A DNA stretch of 8,323 bases, from contig JACMRO010000095.1 in the NCBI GenBank assembly GCA_014376425.1, positions 1 to 8,323 of the forward strand, given 5' to 3'. Numbering within the stretch: the stretch's first letter is position 1; each line of letters opens with the position of its first letter. This DNA is from Rubritepida sp. (GTDB lineage: Bacteria; Pseudomonadota; Alphaproteobacteria; Acetobacterales; Acetobacteraceae). A model generated the notes under the pieces. That model ran no database searches. It saw only the letters and a list, made by a program, of their open reading frames with translations, and had not been told where the DNA came from. The translations under genes and the position numbers were made by a program. Positions 1 through 6,554 of the stretch are shown here, piece by piece.

Positions 1-1
1 C

Positions 2-1096
2 TGCGGGCATAATCTGCTGGGGTCCGCCGCGATGCTGGCGGCGATTTCGGTGCAGCAGTACCTGGCCGCGAACGGGCTGCCGGGGCGCGTGCGCTACTAT
101 GGCTGCCCGGCCGAGGAGGGCGGCGCCGCCAAGGGTTTTATGGTGCGGGACGGCGCCTTTGACGATGTGGACATCGCCATTTCCTGGCACCCCAGCGCCT
201 TCTCGGGCGTGATGGAGCCGGTGTCGCTGGCCAATACGCGGATCGATTTCACCTTCGTGGGCCGGTCGTCGCATGCCGCCGCCGCGCCGCATCTGGGGCG
301 CTCGGCGCTCGATGCGGTGGAGCTGATGAATGTGGGCGTGAACTACATGCGCGAACACATGCCGAGCGATGCGCGGGTGCATTACGCCTATCTCGACGCC
401 GGTGGCGTGGCGCCGAATGTCGTGCAGGGGCGGGCGGTGGTGCGCTACCTGATCCGCGCGCGGGATGTGGTGGAGCTAAGCCGGTTGGTGGTGCGGGTGC
501 GAAAAATCGCCGATGGGGCGGCGCTGATGACGGAGACGAGCGTTTCGACGCAGGTCATCTCCGCGGTGTCGAACCTGATGGGCAATGCGCCGCTGGAGGC
601 GCTAATGCAGAGCAGTCTGGACCGGCTGGGGCCGCCGCCTTTCGATGAGGCGGACCGGGAGGTCGCGAAAACATTCCAGGCGACGCTGAGTGCCGAGGAT
701 ATCAGCGCGAGCTGGCGCCGGGCGGGTGTGCCGGAGCGGGACGTGCCGCTGTGCGACGCGGTCATCCCGGTGGATGCGAAGCCGGAGAAGATGATCGGCA
801 GCACGGATGTGGGCGATGTGAGCTGGCGGATTCCGACGGTGCAGGCGCGGGGCGCGACCTATGCGATCGGCACGCCCGGGCATAGCTGGCAGTTGACGGC
901 GCAGGGCAAGAACGCGGCCAGCCATAAGGGGCTGGTGCATGTGGCGAAGGTGATGGCGGGGACGGCGGTGGATGCGCTGCTGAAGCCGGAGGTGATCGCG
1001 GCGGCGAAGGCGGAGCATGCGGCGAAGATGGCGCGGACGCCTTATGTGTGCCCGTTGCCAGAGGGCGCTGAGCCGGCGCTGGGCATGAGTTTGTGA
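2..1096 (+). CDS. AbgB-like M20 amidohydrolase (p-aminobenzoyl-glutamate hydrolase subunit B family), 5' truncated
   Basis: The reading frame is open from base 2, before the first ATG at 32, and begins CGHNLLGSAA, the metal-binding block of M20D peptidases, so the gene starts outside the window. 364 residues are present; E. coli AbgB has about 480, so roughly 115 are missing. Residues counted from base 2: C1 and H3 (metal ligands), CPAEEGG with E38/E39 (catalytic/metal glutamates), WHP with H63, the dimerisation domain at about 80-190 including SSHAAAAPHLGRSALDAV, STDVGDVSW at 267-275, and GHSWQ with H294. Block order and wording closely follow AbgB. The family hydrolyses amide bonds; E. coli AbgB acts with AbgA on p-aminobenzoyl-glutamate. 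Many AbgB-like proteins act alone on other N-acyl amino acids, and no abgA or transporter is visible, so the substrate is uncertain. No signal peptide can be judged. The gene converges with fic. Confidence 0.9.
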   Translation, partial: CGHNLLGSAAMLAAISVQQYLAANGLPGRVRYYGCPAEEGGAAKGFMVRDGAFDDVDIAISWHPSAFSGVMEPVSLANTRIDFTFVGRSSHAAAAPHLGRSALDAVELMNVGVNYMREHMPSDARVHYAYLDAGGVAPNVVQGRAVVRYLIRARDVVELSRLVVRVRKIADGAALMTETSVSTQVISAVSNLMGNAPLEALMQSSLDRLGPPPFDEADREVAKTFQATLSAEDISASWRRAGVPERDVPLCDAVIPVDAKPEKMIGSTDVGDVSWRIPTVQARGATYAIGTPGHSWQLTAQGKNAASHKGLVHVAKVMAGTAVDALLKPEVIAAAKAEHAAKMARTPYVCPLPEGAEPALGMSL

Positions 1097-1126
1097 GGCG
1101 GGAGCGCCTTGCGGCCCATAGGCGCG
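1097..1126. other. Short convergent gap between the abgB-like gene and fic
   Basis: Thirty bases separate the two stop codons. A small hairpin (AGGCG at 1096-1100 with CGCCT at 1105-1109, four-base loop) starts on the last base of the abgB-like stop, and GCGCC at 1104-1108 could instead pair with GGCGC at 1121-1125. Neither has a U-tract on either strand, so these are weak candidates for 3'-end structure and not convincing intrinsic terminators. Confidence 0.3.
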
Positions 1127-2308
1127 TCAGGTTTCCGGGAACAATCCTGGAAACAGGATTTCGATGGCGTCGATCCTGAAGCGCAGCGACACCGGCCCCT
1201 TCGGCGTGACTGACCCGAGGATGCCGTCGCCAGTCATTGTTCCAAGCAGGGTCCGTGCACTGCGTTCCCGCAGGCCAGTGATGGCCGTTGCATCGCCCCG
1301 CGACACTTCTCCTTGTTGCATGGCGCGCTCCAAAAGAAGCGCTGCCTCAGGGCGCCACTGCCGTCGCTCGGCATAGATTCGCAGTCGTGGCATCAGCGCA
1401 TCGAGCGCGAAGAGGCGGGACATGAACCGAACCTGGTCCAAGCACACCGTTAGGAACCAGGCGCAGAATTCCTGCAACGCGCTCAGGGACAGGTTGCCGC
1501 GCCCGTCCAGATCGCCCTGCCGAGGCGTGTCCGCCCTGTCCATCATCAGCTTGTACTCGCGCCGGCTCCTCAACCCGCGCGCGAGACCACGTGAGACCGA
1601 CCAGAGGCCATGCGCACCGACCCCGGCCTGCAACCCCATGGCGTGGCTCATCAACCGGCTGACGCGGCCGTTCCCGTCCAGGAAGGGATGGATGTAGTTC
1701 AGGCGATGATGGGCCGCCGCCATGGCCAGTAGCCGCGATCCGGCACCGAGCCTCGCCAGCCGGTAGCGTGTCTCGAAATGCGCCATGAAGGCCGCGACAG
1801 CGGATGCCGAAGGCGGCTGGTGCCTGCCGACCGTGACGTCCTCCCCCGGCAAGGCGCGGAATTCGCCCGGCACCATCGTGAAGCGGCCTTCGACATCAAG
1901 CATGTCAGCGGTAGCGCCGTTGTAGAATTCGCGGTGCAGCCAGCGGATGAAATTGGGCGAGGCCGGATCGGGCAGCGCTCCTGCGGCATGTTGGCGGTCG
2001 ATCTCCCTTTGCAGCCGGATGTGGGCGCGTGCCTCGATCAGCAGATTGCGGCGGTCGCCATGATTTGGAATGTAATTGGCGACTGCCGCTTCGATCTCGT
2101 GCGGGGTCGTGTTGTGACCTTCGATGAGGTTGGAGAAGTAGCAATTCATCATCCGCACCGCCTCGGCAAGGCCGGCGGCCGAGGTGGGGTGCAGCCGCGC
2201 ATCCACCGCACCGGCGGCAGAGGATAGCTCGGCCACAAGGTCCAGTAACTCGCCGCTGACCGGCTCAGGCAGGGCGGGCTCCATGCGGGAGGGGCTTTCC
2301 AGCTCCAT
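1127..2308 (-). CDS. Fic family protein (AMPylase-type, N-terminal self-inhibited class)
   Basis: A 393-residue Fic-domain protein. The active-site motif at 207-218 reads HPFLDGNGRVSR, an exact match to HPFx(D/E)GN(G/K)RxxR, with catalytic H207 and the phosphate-binding loop intact. Near the N-terminus, SNLIEG (59-64) matches the (S/T)xxxE(G/N) inhibitory helix; E63 would block productive ATP binding, which defines class II Fic proteins. The stretch at about 138-162 (EGRFTMVPGEFR onward) corresponds to the target-docking flap. The C-terminal 315-385 region looks like a winged-helix domain. Fic enzymes usually transfer AMP from ATP to a hydroxyl side chain; the target here is unknown. An upstream in-frame ATG at 2533 exists, but I chose 2308: TAGGA lies 8 bases upstream, the longer form would overlap rpsA and its terminator, and 393 residues is a normal family length. 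No antitoxin gene is adjacent, as expected for this class. Confidence 0.93.
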   Translation of the reverse strand: MELESPSRMEPALPEPVSGELLDLVAELSSAAGAVDARLHPTSAAGLAEAVRMMNCYFSNLIEGHNTTPHEIEAAVANYIPNHGDRRNLLIEARAHIRLQREIDRQHAAGALPDPASPNFIRWLHREFYNGATADMLDVEGRFTMVPGEFRALPGEDVTVGRHQPPSASAVAAFMAHFETRYRLARLGAGSRLLAMAAAHHRLNYIHPFLDGNGRVSRLMSHAMGLQAGVGAHGLWSVSRGLARGLRSRREYKLMMDRADTPRQGDLDGRGNLSLSALQEFCAWFLTVCLDQVRFMSRLFALDALMPRLRIYAERRQWRPEAALLLERAMQQGEVSRGDATAITGLRERSARTLLGTMTGDGILGSVTPKGPVSLRFRIDAIEILFPGLFPET

Positions 2309-2406
2309 TTTGCCGATCCTAATTGGCCCTAACCTACTTACACTACACAATTTTCGACGAAGATGACGCAGAAAACGCCGATCTTTCTGCCGATGTTCAA
2401 ACAAAC
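2309..2406 (-). promoter_or_regulatory. fic upstream region with inverted and direct repeats
   Basis: This stretch is visibly richer in A+T than its neighbours. Reading on the minus strand, AGGA at 2317-2320 lies 8 bases before the fic ATG and is a good Shine-Dalgarno. A perfect 7-bp inverted repeat, GCAGAAA (2368-2374) and TTTCTGC (2384-2390) with a 9-base gap, lies 60-82 bases upstream of the start and could be an operator. GCCGAT occurs at 2377-2382 and 2389-2394, one helical turn apart, and again at 2312-2317 overlapping the ribosome-binding site. I could not place a convincing -35/-10 pair, so the promoter itself is not called. Transcription leaking past the rpsA terminator could also supply fic. 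Confidence 0.4.
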
Positions 2407-2436
2407 AAAAAGCCCCGGGCCCTTCCGCACCCGGGG
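2407..2436 (-). terminator. Rho-independent terminator of rpsA
   Basis: On the minus strand, about 30 bases after the rpsA stop, a perfect 7-bp G+C stem (CCCCGGG at 2413-2419 with CCCGGGG at 2430-2436, 10-base loop) is followed at once by C, five T residues (2411-2407) and a further T-rich GTTTGTTTG run. This is a classical intrinsic terminator. It separates the aroA-cmk-rpsA unit from fic. Confidence 0.88.
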
Positions 2437-2465
2437 TTCCATGTCTGTCACTCAAGCCGAAAGGA

Positions 2466-4175
2466 TCACTCCTTCCCAGCCATCTCCCGCTGCCGGCGAA
2501 TGGCTGCGCCCAGGATGTCGCCCAGCGAGGCACCGGAATCCACCGTCCCGAACTCCTTGATCGCCTCGCGCTCCTCCTCCACTTCGCGGCCCTTCACGGT
2601 CAGTGACAGGCGGCGTGCAGCGCGGTCCACGGCGACCACCTTGGCCTCCAGGGTCTCGCCGATGCCGTACTTCTCCGGCCGCTGGTCCTGCCGGTCGCGC
2701 GCCAGCTCGGCCCGGCGGATGAAGCCCGTCAGGATCTCCTCCACCTTCACCTCGATGCCGTTGGCTTCCACCTTCGTCACCGTGCAGGTTACGATCTCGC
2801 CCTTGCGGATACGGTCCAGCACCTCGGCGGCCGGGTCGGCCTCCAGCTGCTTGATGCCGAGCGAGATGCGCTCCTTCTCGATATCGATGTCCAGCACCTT
2901 GGCGCGGACCATCTGGCCTTTCTGGTAGGCCTGCATGGCCACCTCGCCCGGCTCGTCCCAGCTGAGGTCGGACATGTGGACCATGCCGTCCACTTCCGCG
3001 GCAATGCCGATGAGTAGGCCGAATTCGGTGATGTTCCGCATCTCGCCCTCGATCACGCTGCCCGGCGGGTTGGCATCCTGGAACACCTCCCACGGGTTGC
3101 CCTGCGCCTGCTTCAGGCCCAGCGAAATGCGGCGCTTGGGCTCGTCCACATCCAGGATCAGCACGTCCACCTGCTCGGAGGTCGCGACGATCTTGCCCGG
3201 GTGCACGTTCTTCTTGGTCCAGGACATCTCGCTGACGTGCACCAGGCCCTCGACGCCCGGCTCCAGCTCCACGAAGGCGCCGTAGTCGGTGATGTTGGTC
3301 ACGCGACCAGCAAACTTGCCGTTGACCGGGTACTTGATCGCCACGCCATCCCAGGGGTCGGACATCAGCTGCTTCATGCCCAGGCTGATGCGCTGCGTCT
3401 CCTGGTTGAAGCGCACCACCTGCACCTTCACCGGCATGCCGATGGTCAGTGCCTCGCTGGGGTGGTTGATCCGGCGCCAGGCGATGTCGGTCACATGGAG
3501 CAACCCATCGACGCCGCCCAGATCCACGAAGGCGCCGTAATCGGTGATGTTCTTCACCACGCCGTCCAGGATCATACCTTCCTTGAGGCCCTGGATCAGC
3601 TCGCTGCGCTGTTCGGCGCGCGTCTCCTCCAGCACCGCACGGCGCGACACCACGATGTTGCCGCGGGCGCGGTCCATCTTCAGGATCTGGAAGGGCTGGC
3701 TCATGCCCATCAGCGGGCCCACGTCGCGGACAGGGCGGATGTCGACCTGGCTGCCGGGCAGGAAGGCCACGGCGCCGCCCAGGTCGACGGTGAAGCCACC
3801 CTTGACGCGGCCGAAGATAATGCCGTTGACGCGCACCTGCGCGGCGGCCGCCTTCTCCAGCAATGTCCAGGCCTCCTCGCGGCGGGCCTTCTCGCGGCTG
3901 AGCACGATCGAGCCGTCGCGGTCCTCGTAGCGCTCGATGAACAGCTCGACCATGTCGCCGGGCTTGACTTCGGGCTTGGCGCCGGGCGGCGCGAATTCCT
4001 TGAGCGGAACGCGGCCCTCGCTCTTCAGGCCCACATCGACCACGGCCACATCATCGTCGATGCGGATCACGCGGCCGGTGACGACAGATCCGGCGAAGCC
4101 GGTGTCGGCACCCATCATTTCATCAAGAAGGGTGGCAAAATCCTCGGGTTCAGCGAGGGCGGTGGCTTGTGCCAT
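2466..4175 (-). CDS. rpsA: 30S ribosomal protein S1
   Basis: A 569-residue protein with six S1 (OB-fold) RNA-binding repeats at about 29-94, 113-178, 199-267, 284-354, 371-441 and 458-528. Repeats 3 and 4 share the NITDYGAFV(D/E)L core; repeat 5 has the related NITEFGLLIG. The length and six-repeat layout match proteobacterial S1, which binds the 30S subunit and recruits mRNAs with weak Shine-Dalgarno sequences or structured leaders. The tail after 530 is charged and ends REMAGKE. The frame is open upstream to 4415, but the ATG at 4175 (MAQATALAEPEDFATLLDEMM) matches the family start and the upstream 80 residues have no S1 character. The only Shine-Dalgarno-like sequence, AGGA at 4191-4188, is 12 bases from the ATG, further than ideal, and can be sequestered by a hairpin. 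rpsA is last of the aroA-cmk-rpsA series and is followed by an intrinsic terminator. Confidence 0.98.
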   Translation of the reverse strand: MAQATALAEPEDFATLLDEMMGADTGFAGSVVTGRVIRIDDDVAVVDVGLKSEGRVPLKEFAPPGAKPEVKPGDMVELFIERYEDRDGSIVLSREKARREEAWTLLEKAAAAQVRVNGIIFGRVKGGFTVDLGGAVAFLPGSQVDIRPVRDVGPLMGMSQPFQILKMDRARGNIVVSRRAVLEETRAEQRSELIQGLKEGMILDGVVKNITDYGAFVDLGGVDGLLHVTDIAWRRINHPSEALTIGMPVKVQVVRFNQETQRISLGMKQLMSDPWDGVAIKYPVNGKFAGRVTNITDYGAFVELEPGVEGLVHVSEMSWTKKNVHPGKIVATSEQVDVLILDVDEPKRRISLGLKQAQGNPWEVFQDANPPGSVIEGEMRNITEFGLLIGIAAEVDGMVHMSDLSWDEPGEVAMQAYQKGQMVRAKVLDIDIEKERISLGIKQLEADPAAEVLDRIRKGEIVTCTVTKVEANGIEVKVEEILTGFIRRAELARDRQDQRPEKYGIGETLEAKVVAVDRAARRLSLTVKGREVEEEREAIKEFGTVDSGASLGDILGAAIRRQREMAGKE

Positions 4176-4188
4176 GCAGTATGTATGT

Positions 4189-4214
4189 CCTGAGGCGGGC
4201 GTGGCCCGCCAAGG
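4189..4214 (-). promoter_or_regulatory. Hairpin that sequesters the rpsA Shine-Dalgarno
   Basis: GGCGGGC (4194-4200) and GCCCGCC (4204-4210) form a perfect 7-bp stem with a 3-base loop, reading as such in the minus-strand transcript. Beyond a small internal loop (4192-4193 and 4211), CCT pairs with AGG using 4189-4191 and 4212-4214. This second helix takes up three bases of the only AGGA upstream of the rpsA ATG. The rpsA start would therefore depend on opening this structure, or on S1-assisted initiation. The E. coli rpsA initiation region is likewise folded into hairpins without a good Shine-Dalgarno and is repressed by free S1; transferring that mechanism here is inference. Confidence 0.55.
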
Positions 4215-4264
4215 CCTGCGCTTCCGGTTCGCGGAAACGGCTTGCGGAATCGAAAACGAAACCG

Positions 4265-4324
4265 CCAAAAGTACCGGGCGCGTGACGGTCCGCCCGGTAT
4301 CCGCTTTGGTGCTTGAGGCCAAAG
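4265..4324 (-). promoter_or_regulatory. rpsA leader hairpin with alternative pairings (attenuator-like)
   Basis: The core is a perfect 9-bp stem, TACCGGGCG (4272-4280) with CGCCCGGTA (4291-4299), loop of 10. It can be lengthened by CCAAA (4265-4269) pairing with TTTGG (4305-4309) across a small internal loop. The same CTTTGG (4304-4309) can instead pair with CCAAAG (4319-4324), loop of 9. The two extensions are mutually exclusive. In transcript order this is a 1:2 versus 2:3 arrangement. The stem is followed on the minus strand by CTTTTGGCGGTTT, a broken T-rich run, so it may act as a weak terminator for cmk or as an attenuator for rpsA. The pairing is seen; the switching is inferred. Confidence 0.45.
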
Positions 4325-4356
4325 GGTCACGGAACATGCCCATGACCTGTCCCGCG

Positions 4357-4385
4357 CGTATCCGCCTGTTCCGGGCGGTGGTCAA
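4357..4385 (-). promoter_or_regulatory. Candidate rpsA promoter
   Basis: On the minus strand, TTGACC (4385-4380, five of six matches to the -35 consensus) is followed after exactly 17 bases by GATACG (4362-4357, three of six to the -10 consensus). It lies about 27 bases past the end of cmk and would give a leader of roughly 175 bases carrying both hairpins described for rpsA. Alphaproteobacterial housekeeping promoters keep the TTGAC of the -35 better than the -10, so this is plausible; the poor -10 keeps confidence modest. Confidence 0.4.
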
Positions 4386-4411
4386 GCAGTCAATCGGCGG
4401 CGAACAAGCCC

Positions 4412-5116
4412 TCAAGCCTTACGCAGGAGCGCTTCATCCACGATGTGAGGCGCCAGCAGCTGCATGGCGCGCGCGAAGGCCCCATCGGCGTCGAGCGCCG
4501 TGGTATCGAGCAGCATCGCATCCGCAGCGGGCCGCAGGGGGGAGACGGGACGGTTCTCGTCCTGCGCGTCGCGGTCGCGGATTTCGGACAGCACTTGCGC
4601 GTAATCGGCGGCGACGCCACGGGCCACCAACTCGGCCTGGCGCCGGCGCGCCCGCTCCTCGGCCGAGGCGGTGACGAAGAGCTTCGCCCGCGCGTCAGGA
4701 AAAACCACGGTGCCGATGTCCCGGCCGTCCAGCACGGCGCCCTGCGCTCCGCCGAAGCTGCGCTGGAAGCCCAGCAGTGCCGCGCGCAGATCAGCAATCG
4801 CGGCCACCGCGGTCGCCGCCATGTCGGCCACCGGGTCGCGCAGATCGGCACGGGCGAAGTCGGACACCTGCAGTGCGGCGGCGGCGGCCAGGGCGGCCGG
4901 CACGTCGCGCGGGTCGCCCCCCGCATCCAGCACGCGGCGGCCTACGGCACGGTAGAGCAGGCCGGTATCCAGGTAAGGCAGCGCCAGGGTGGTGGCCAGC
5001 CGCCGGGCCAGCGTGCCCTTGCCGGCAGCGGCGGGCCCGTCCACCGCGATGATGATCCGCCCCCGGGTGGCCGATGCAGCCGGCACGCCCCGATGCCCCA
5101 CTTCCGGGGCAATCAT
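4412..5116 (-). CDS. cmk: Cytidylate kinase
   Basis: A 234-residue (d)CMP kinase, which phosphorylates CMP and dCMP with ATP in the cytoplasm. Visible motifs: P-loop GPAAAGKGT (27-35), YLDTGLLYR (48-56, CMP-binding region), DGRDIGTVVFP (130-140), LFVTAS, the lid arginines ERARRR (154-159), and RDRDAQDENR (180-189), which contributes base and phosphate contacts. The order and spacing are those of bacterial Cmk. The protein has about 20 residues before the usual start of the P-loop strand; no good Shine-Dalgarno precedes the ATG at 5116, so an internal GTG (for example V11 at 5084-5086) is an alternative start. The gene begins 52 bases after aroA ends, consistent with cotranscription. Confidence 0.96.
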   Translation of the reverse strand: MIAPEVGHRGVPAASATRGRIIIAVDGPAAAGKGTLARRLATTLALPYLDTGLLYRAVGRRVLDAGGDPRDVPAALAAAAALQVSDFARADLRDPVADMAATAVAAIADLRAALLGFQRSFGGAQGAVLDGRDIGTVVFPDARAKLFVTASAEERARRRQAELVARGVAADYAQVLSEIRDRDAQDENRPVSPLRPAADAMLLDTTALDADGAFARAMQLLAPHIVDEALLRKA

Positions 5117-5168
5117 GCAGCCGGACTTGTCCAGCCGGCGGTCGGGCTGCGAAGCATGGTCCCGGTCG

Positions 5169-6554
5169 TCATGCTGGCACGATCACGGACGCGCCGGCGG
5201 CATGGTTTACCAACGCGGCGAAGCCCGGAAAGCTCGTTTCGATGAAGCCTGCATCGTCCACGGTCATGCCGGCTTGCGCCACCAGCCCCAGCACCAGGCC
5301 CGACATGGCGATGCGGTGGTCCATGTGGGTCTCGACCATGCCGCCGCCAGCGATCACGCCGGCCCCAGTGGAGCGGGCGCCATGCACCAGCAGGTCGTCG
5401 CCCTCGATCTCCACCCGCACGCCCGCGGCGCGCAGCAAGGCCGCGGTGGCCGCCAGGCGGTCGCTCTCCTTCACCCGCAATTCCGCCAGGCCGCGCATGC
5501 GTGTTGTGCCGCGCGCGGCGGCCGCGGCGATGGCGAGGATGGGGTATTCGTCGATCATGCTGGGCGCGCGGTCGGCCGGCACATCCGTTGCGGTCAGCGC
5601 CGTCGCCTTCACCACCAGGTCACCCACCGGCTCGCCGCCCTCGGTGCGCGCGTTGGCCACGGAGATGCCCGCGCCCATCTCATTCAGCGTGGCGAAGATG
5701 CCGGCACGCAGCGGGTTCAGGCCGACATTCTCGATGACGATGCTGCTGCCTGGCACCAGCAAGGCGGCCACTGCCAGGAAGGCGGCCGATGACGGGTCGC
5801 CCGGCACCACCACGGGGGCGGCCACCAATTCGGGCTGGCCAATCAGTTCGATGACCCGGCCATGCCCTCCGCCGGGGCCGTGCTTCTCGACGAAGACCGT
5901 GGCGCCGAAATGCCGCAGCATGTTCTCCGAATGGTCGCGCGTGGCCTCGGGCTCGATGATGCGGGTGGTGCCACGGGCGCAGAGGCCGGCCAGCAGGCAG
6001 GCGCTTTTCACCTGCGCCGAGGCGACGGGCAGCGTGTAGTCCAGCGGCAACGCGTCGCGCGCGCCCTGCACCGCCAGCGGTAGTCGGCCGCCCTCGCGGC
6101 TTGTGAAGATGGCGCCGGTGGCGGCCAACGGGTCGGTGACGCGCTGCATCGGCCGCCGGCGAAGGCTGGCATCGCCAGTCATGACGGCGAAGATCGGGTG
6201 CCCGGCCAGCAGGCCACAGATCAGCCGTGCCGCGGTGCCGCTGTTGCCCATATCCAGCACGTCGTCGGGCTCGGTCAGCCCGCCGACTCCGCGGCCGGCG
6301 ACGCGCCAGCGGCCGCCTCCGTCCCCTGGACCCAGCCGGTCCACCTCCGCGCCCAGCAGCCGCATGGCCGCGGCGGTGCGCAATACGTCCTCGCCTTCCA
6401 GCAGGCCCTCGATGGTGGTGATGCCGACCGCAAGCGCCCCGAACATCAAAGCGCGATGCGAGATCGACTTGTCGCCAGCCACCGCCAGGCGGCCGGAAAG
6501 CGGTTGCGCGGGCGGGCTGGAGCGGAATGGCCGGCGGGTGGTGCTGTCATGCAT
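5169..6554 (-). CDS. aroA: 3-phosphoshikimate 1-carboxyvinyltransferase (EPSP synthase), class II type
   Basis: A 461-residue enzyme of the shikimate pathway that joins phosphoenolpyruvate to shikimate-3-phosphate. Motifs in order: GDKSISHR (27-34, catalytic K29), LLEGEDV (51-57), DMGNSGTAARL (101-111), RRRPMQRV (132-139), VASAQVKSA (177-185), EATRDHSE (203-210), VPGDPSSAAF (250-259), DRAPSMIDEYPILA (328-341), LRVKESDRL (359-367) and THMDHRIAMS (409-418). The wording and length follow the CP4-type class II enzyme (455 residues), not the E. coli class I enzyme. At the position of CP4's alanine (GNAATG) this protein has glycine (G106 in GNSGT), the ordinary residue. I chose ATG 6554 because it places the GDKSISHR block as in homologues; in-frame ATGs at 6587 and 6602 also lack a good Shine-Dalgarno. 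It is first of the aroA-cmk-rpsA series and divergent from the FYDLN-acid gene. Confidence 0.97.
   Translation of the reverse strand: MHDSTTRRPFRSSPPAQPLSGRLAVAGDKSISHRALMFGALAVGITTIEGLLEGEDVLRTAAAMRLLGAEVDRLGPGDGGGRWRVAGRGVGGLTEPDDVLDMGNSGTAARLICGLLAGHPIFAVMTGDASLRRRPMQRVTDPLAATGAIFTSREGGRLPLAVQGARDALPLDYTLPVASAQVKSACLLAGLCARGTTRIIEPEATRDHSENMLRHFGATVFVEKHGPGGGHGRVIELIGQPELVAAPVVVPGDPSSAAFLAVAALLVPGSSIVIENVGLNPLRAGIFATLNEMGAGISVANARTEGGEPVGDLVVKATALTATDVPADRAPSMIDEYPILAIAAAAARGTTRMRGLAELRVKESDRLAATAALLRAAGVRVEIEGDDLLVHGARSTGAGVIAGGGMVETHMDHRIAMSGLVLGLVAQAGMTVDDAGFIETSFPGFAALVNHAAGASVIVPA

Noticed and set aside
1778..2227. 149-codon + strand frame opposite fic, considered as an antitoxin
   Set aside because: It lies wholly inside the fic coding region, lacks the inhibitory SxxxE(G/N) motif, and the Fic protein already carries its own.
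2309..2533. 75-residue N-terminal extension of Fic from the ATG at 2533
   Set aside because: The extension runs through the rpsA terminator and rpsA 3' end and has no Fic-family character; the ATG at 2308 has a good Shine-Dalgarno.
3201..4193. 330-codon open frame on the + strand opposite rpsA
   Set aside because: It lies antisense to the well-supported rpsA, is very rich in His, Ala and Asp as expected from reading high-G+C codons in reverse, and resembles no family I know.
4115..4330. 71-codon minus-strand frame across the rpsA leader, considered as a leader peptide
   Set aside because: It overlaps the rpsA start in another frame, has no clear ribosome-binding site, and its Arg/Pro-rich content looks like random translation of G+C-rich DNA.
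5117..5150. Stem GCAGCC/GGCTGC in the aroA-cmk gap
   Set aside because: Six base pairs around a 22-base loop without a T-tract is expected by chance in this composition.
4445..5245. 266-codon open frame on the + strand opposite cmk
   Set aside because: It is a shadow of cmk and of the aroA 3' end; composition is biased to Arg, Gly and His with no domain pattern.
4989..6039. Long + strand open frames opposite aroA
   Set aside because: They overlap a gene with every EPSP synthase motif in place; low-complexity Ser/Arg/Ala translations suggest codon-bias shadows.
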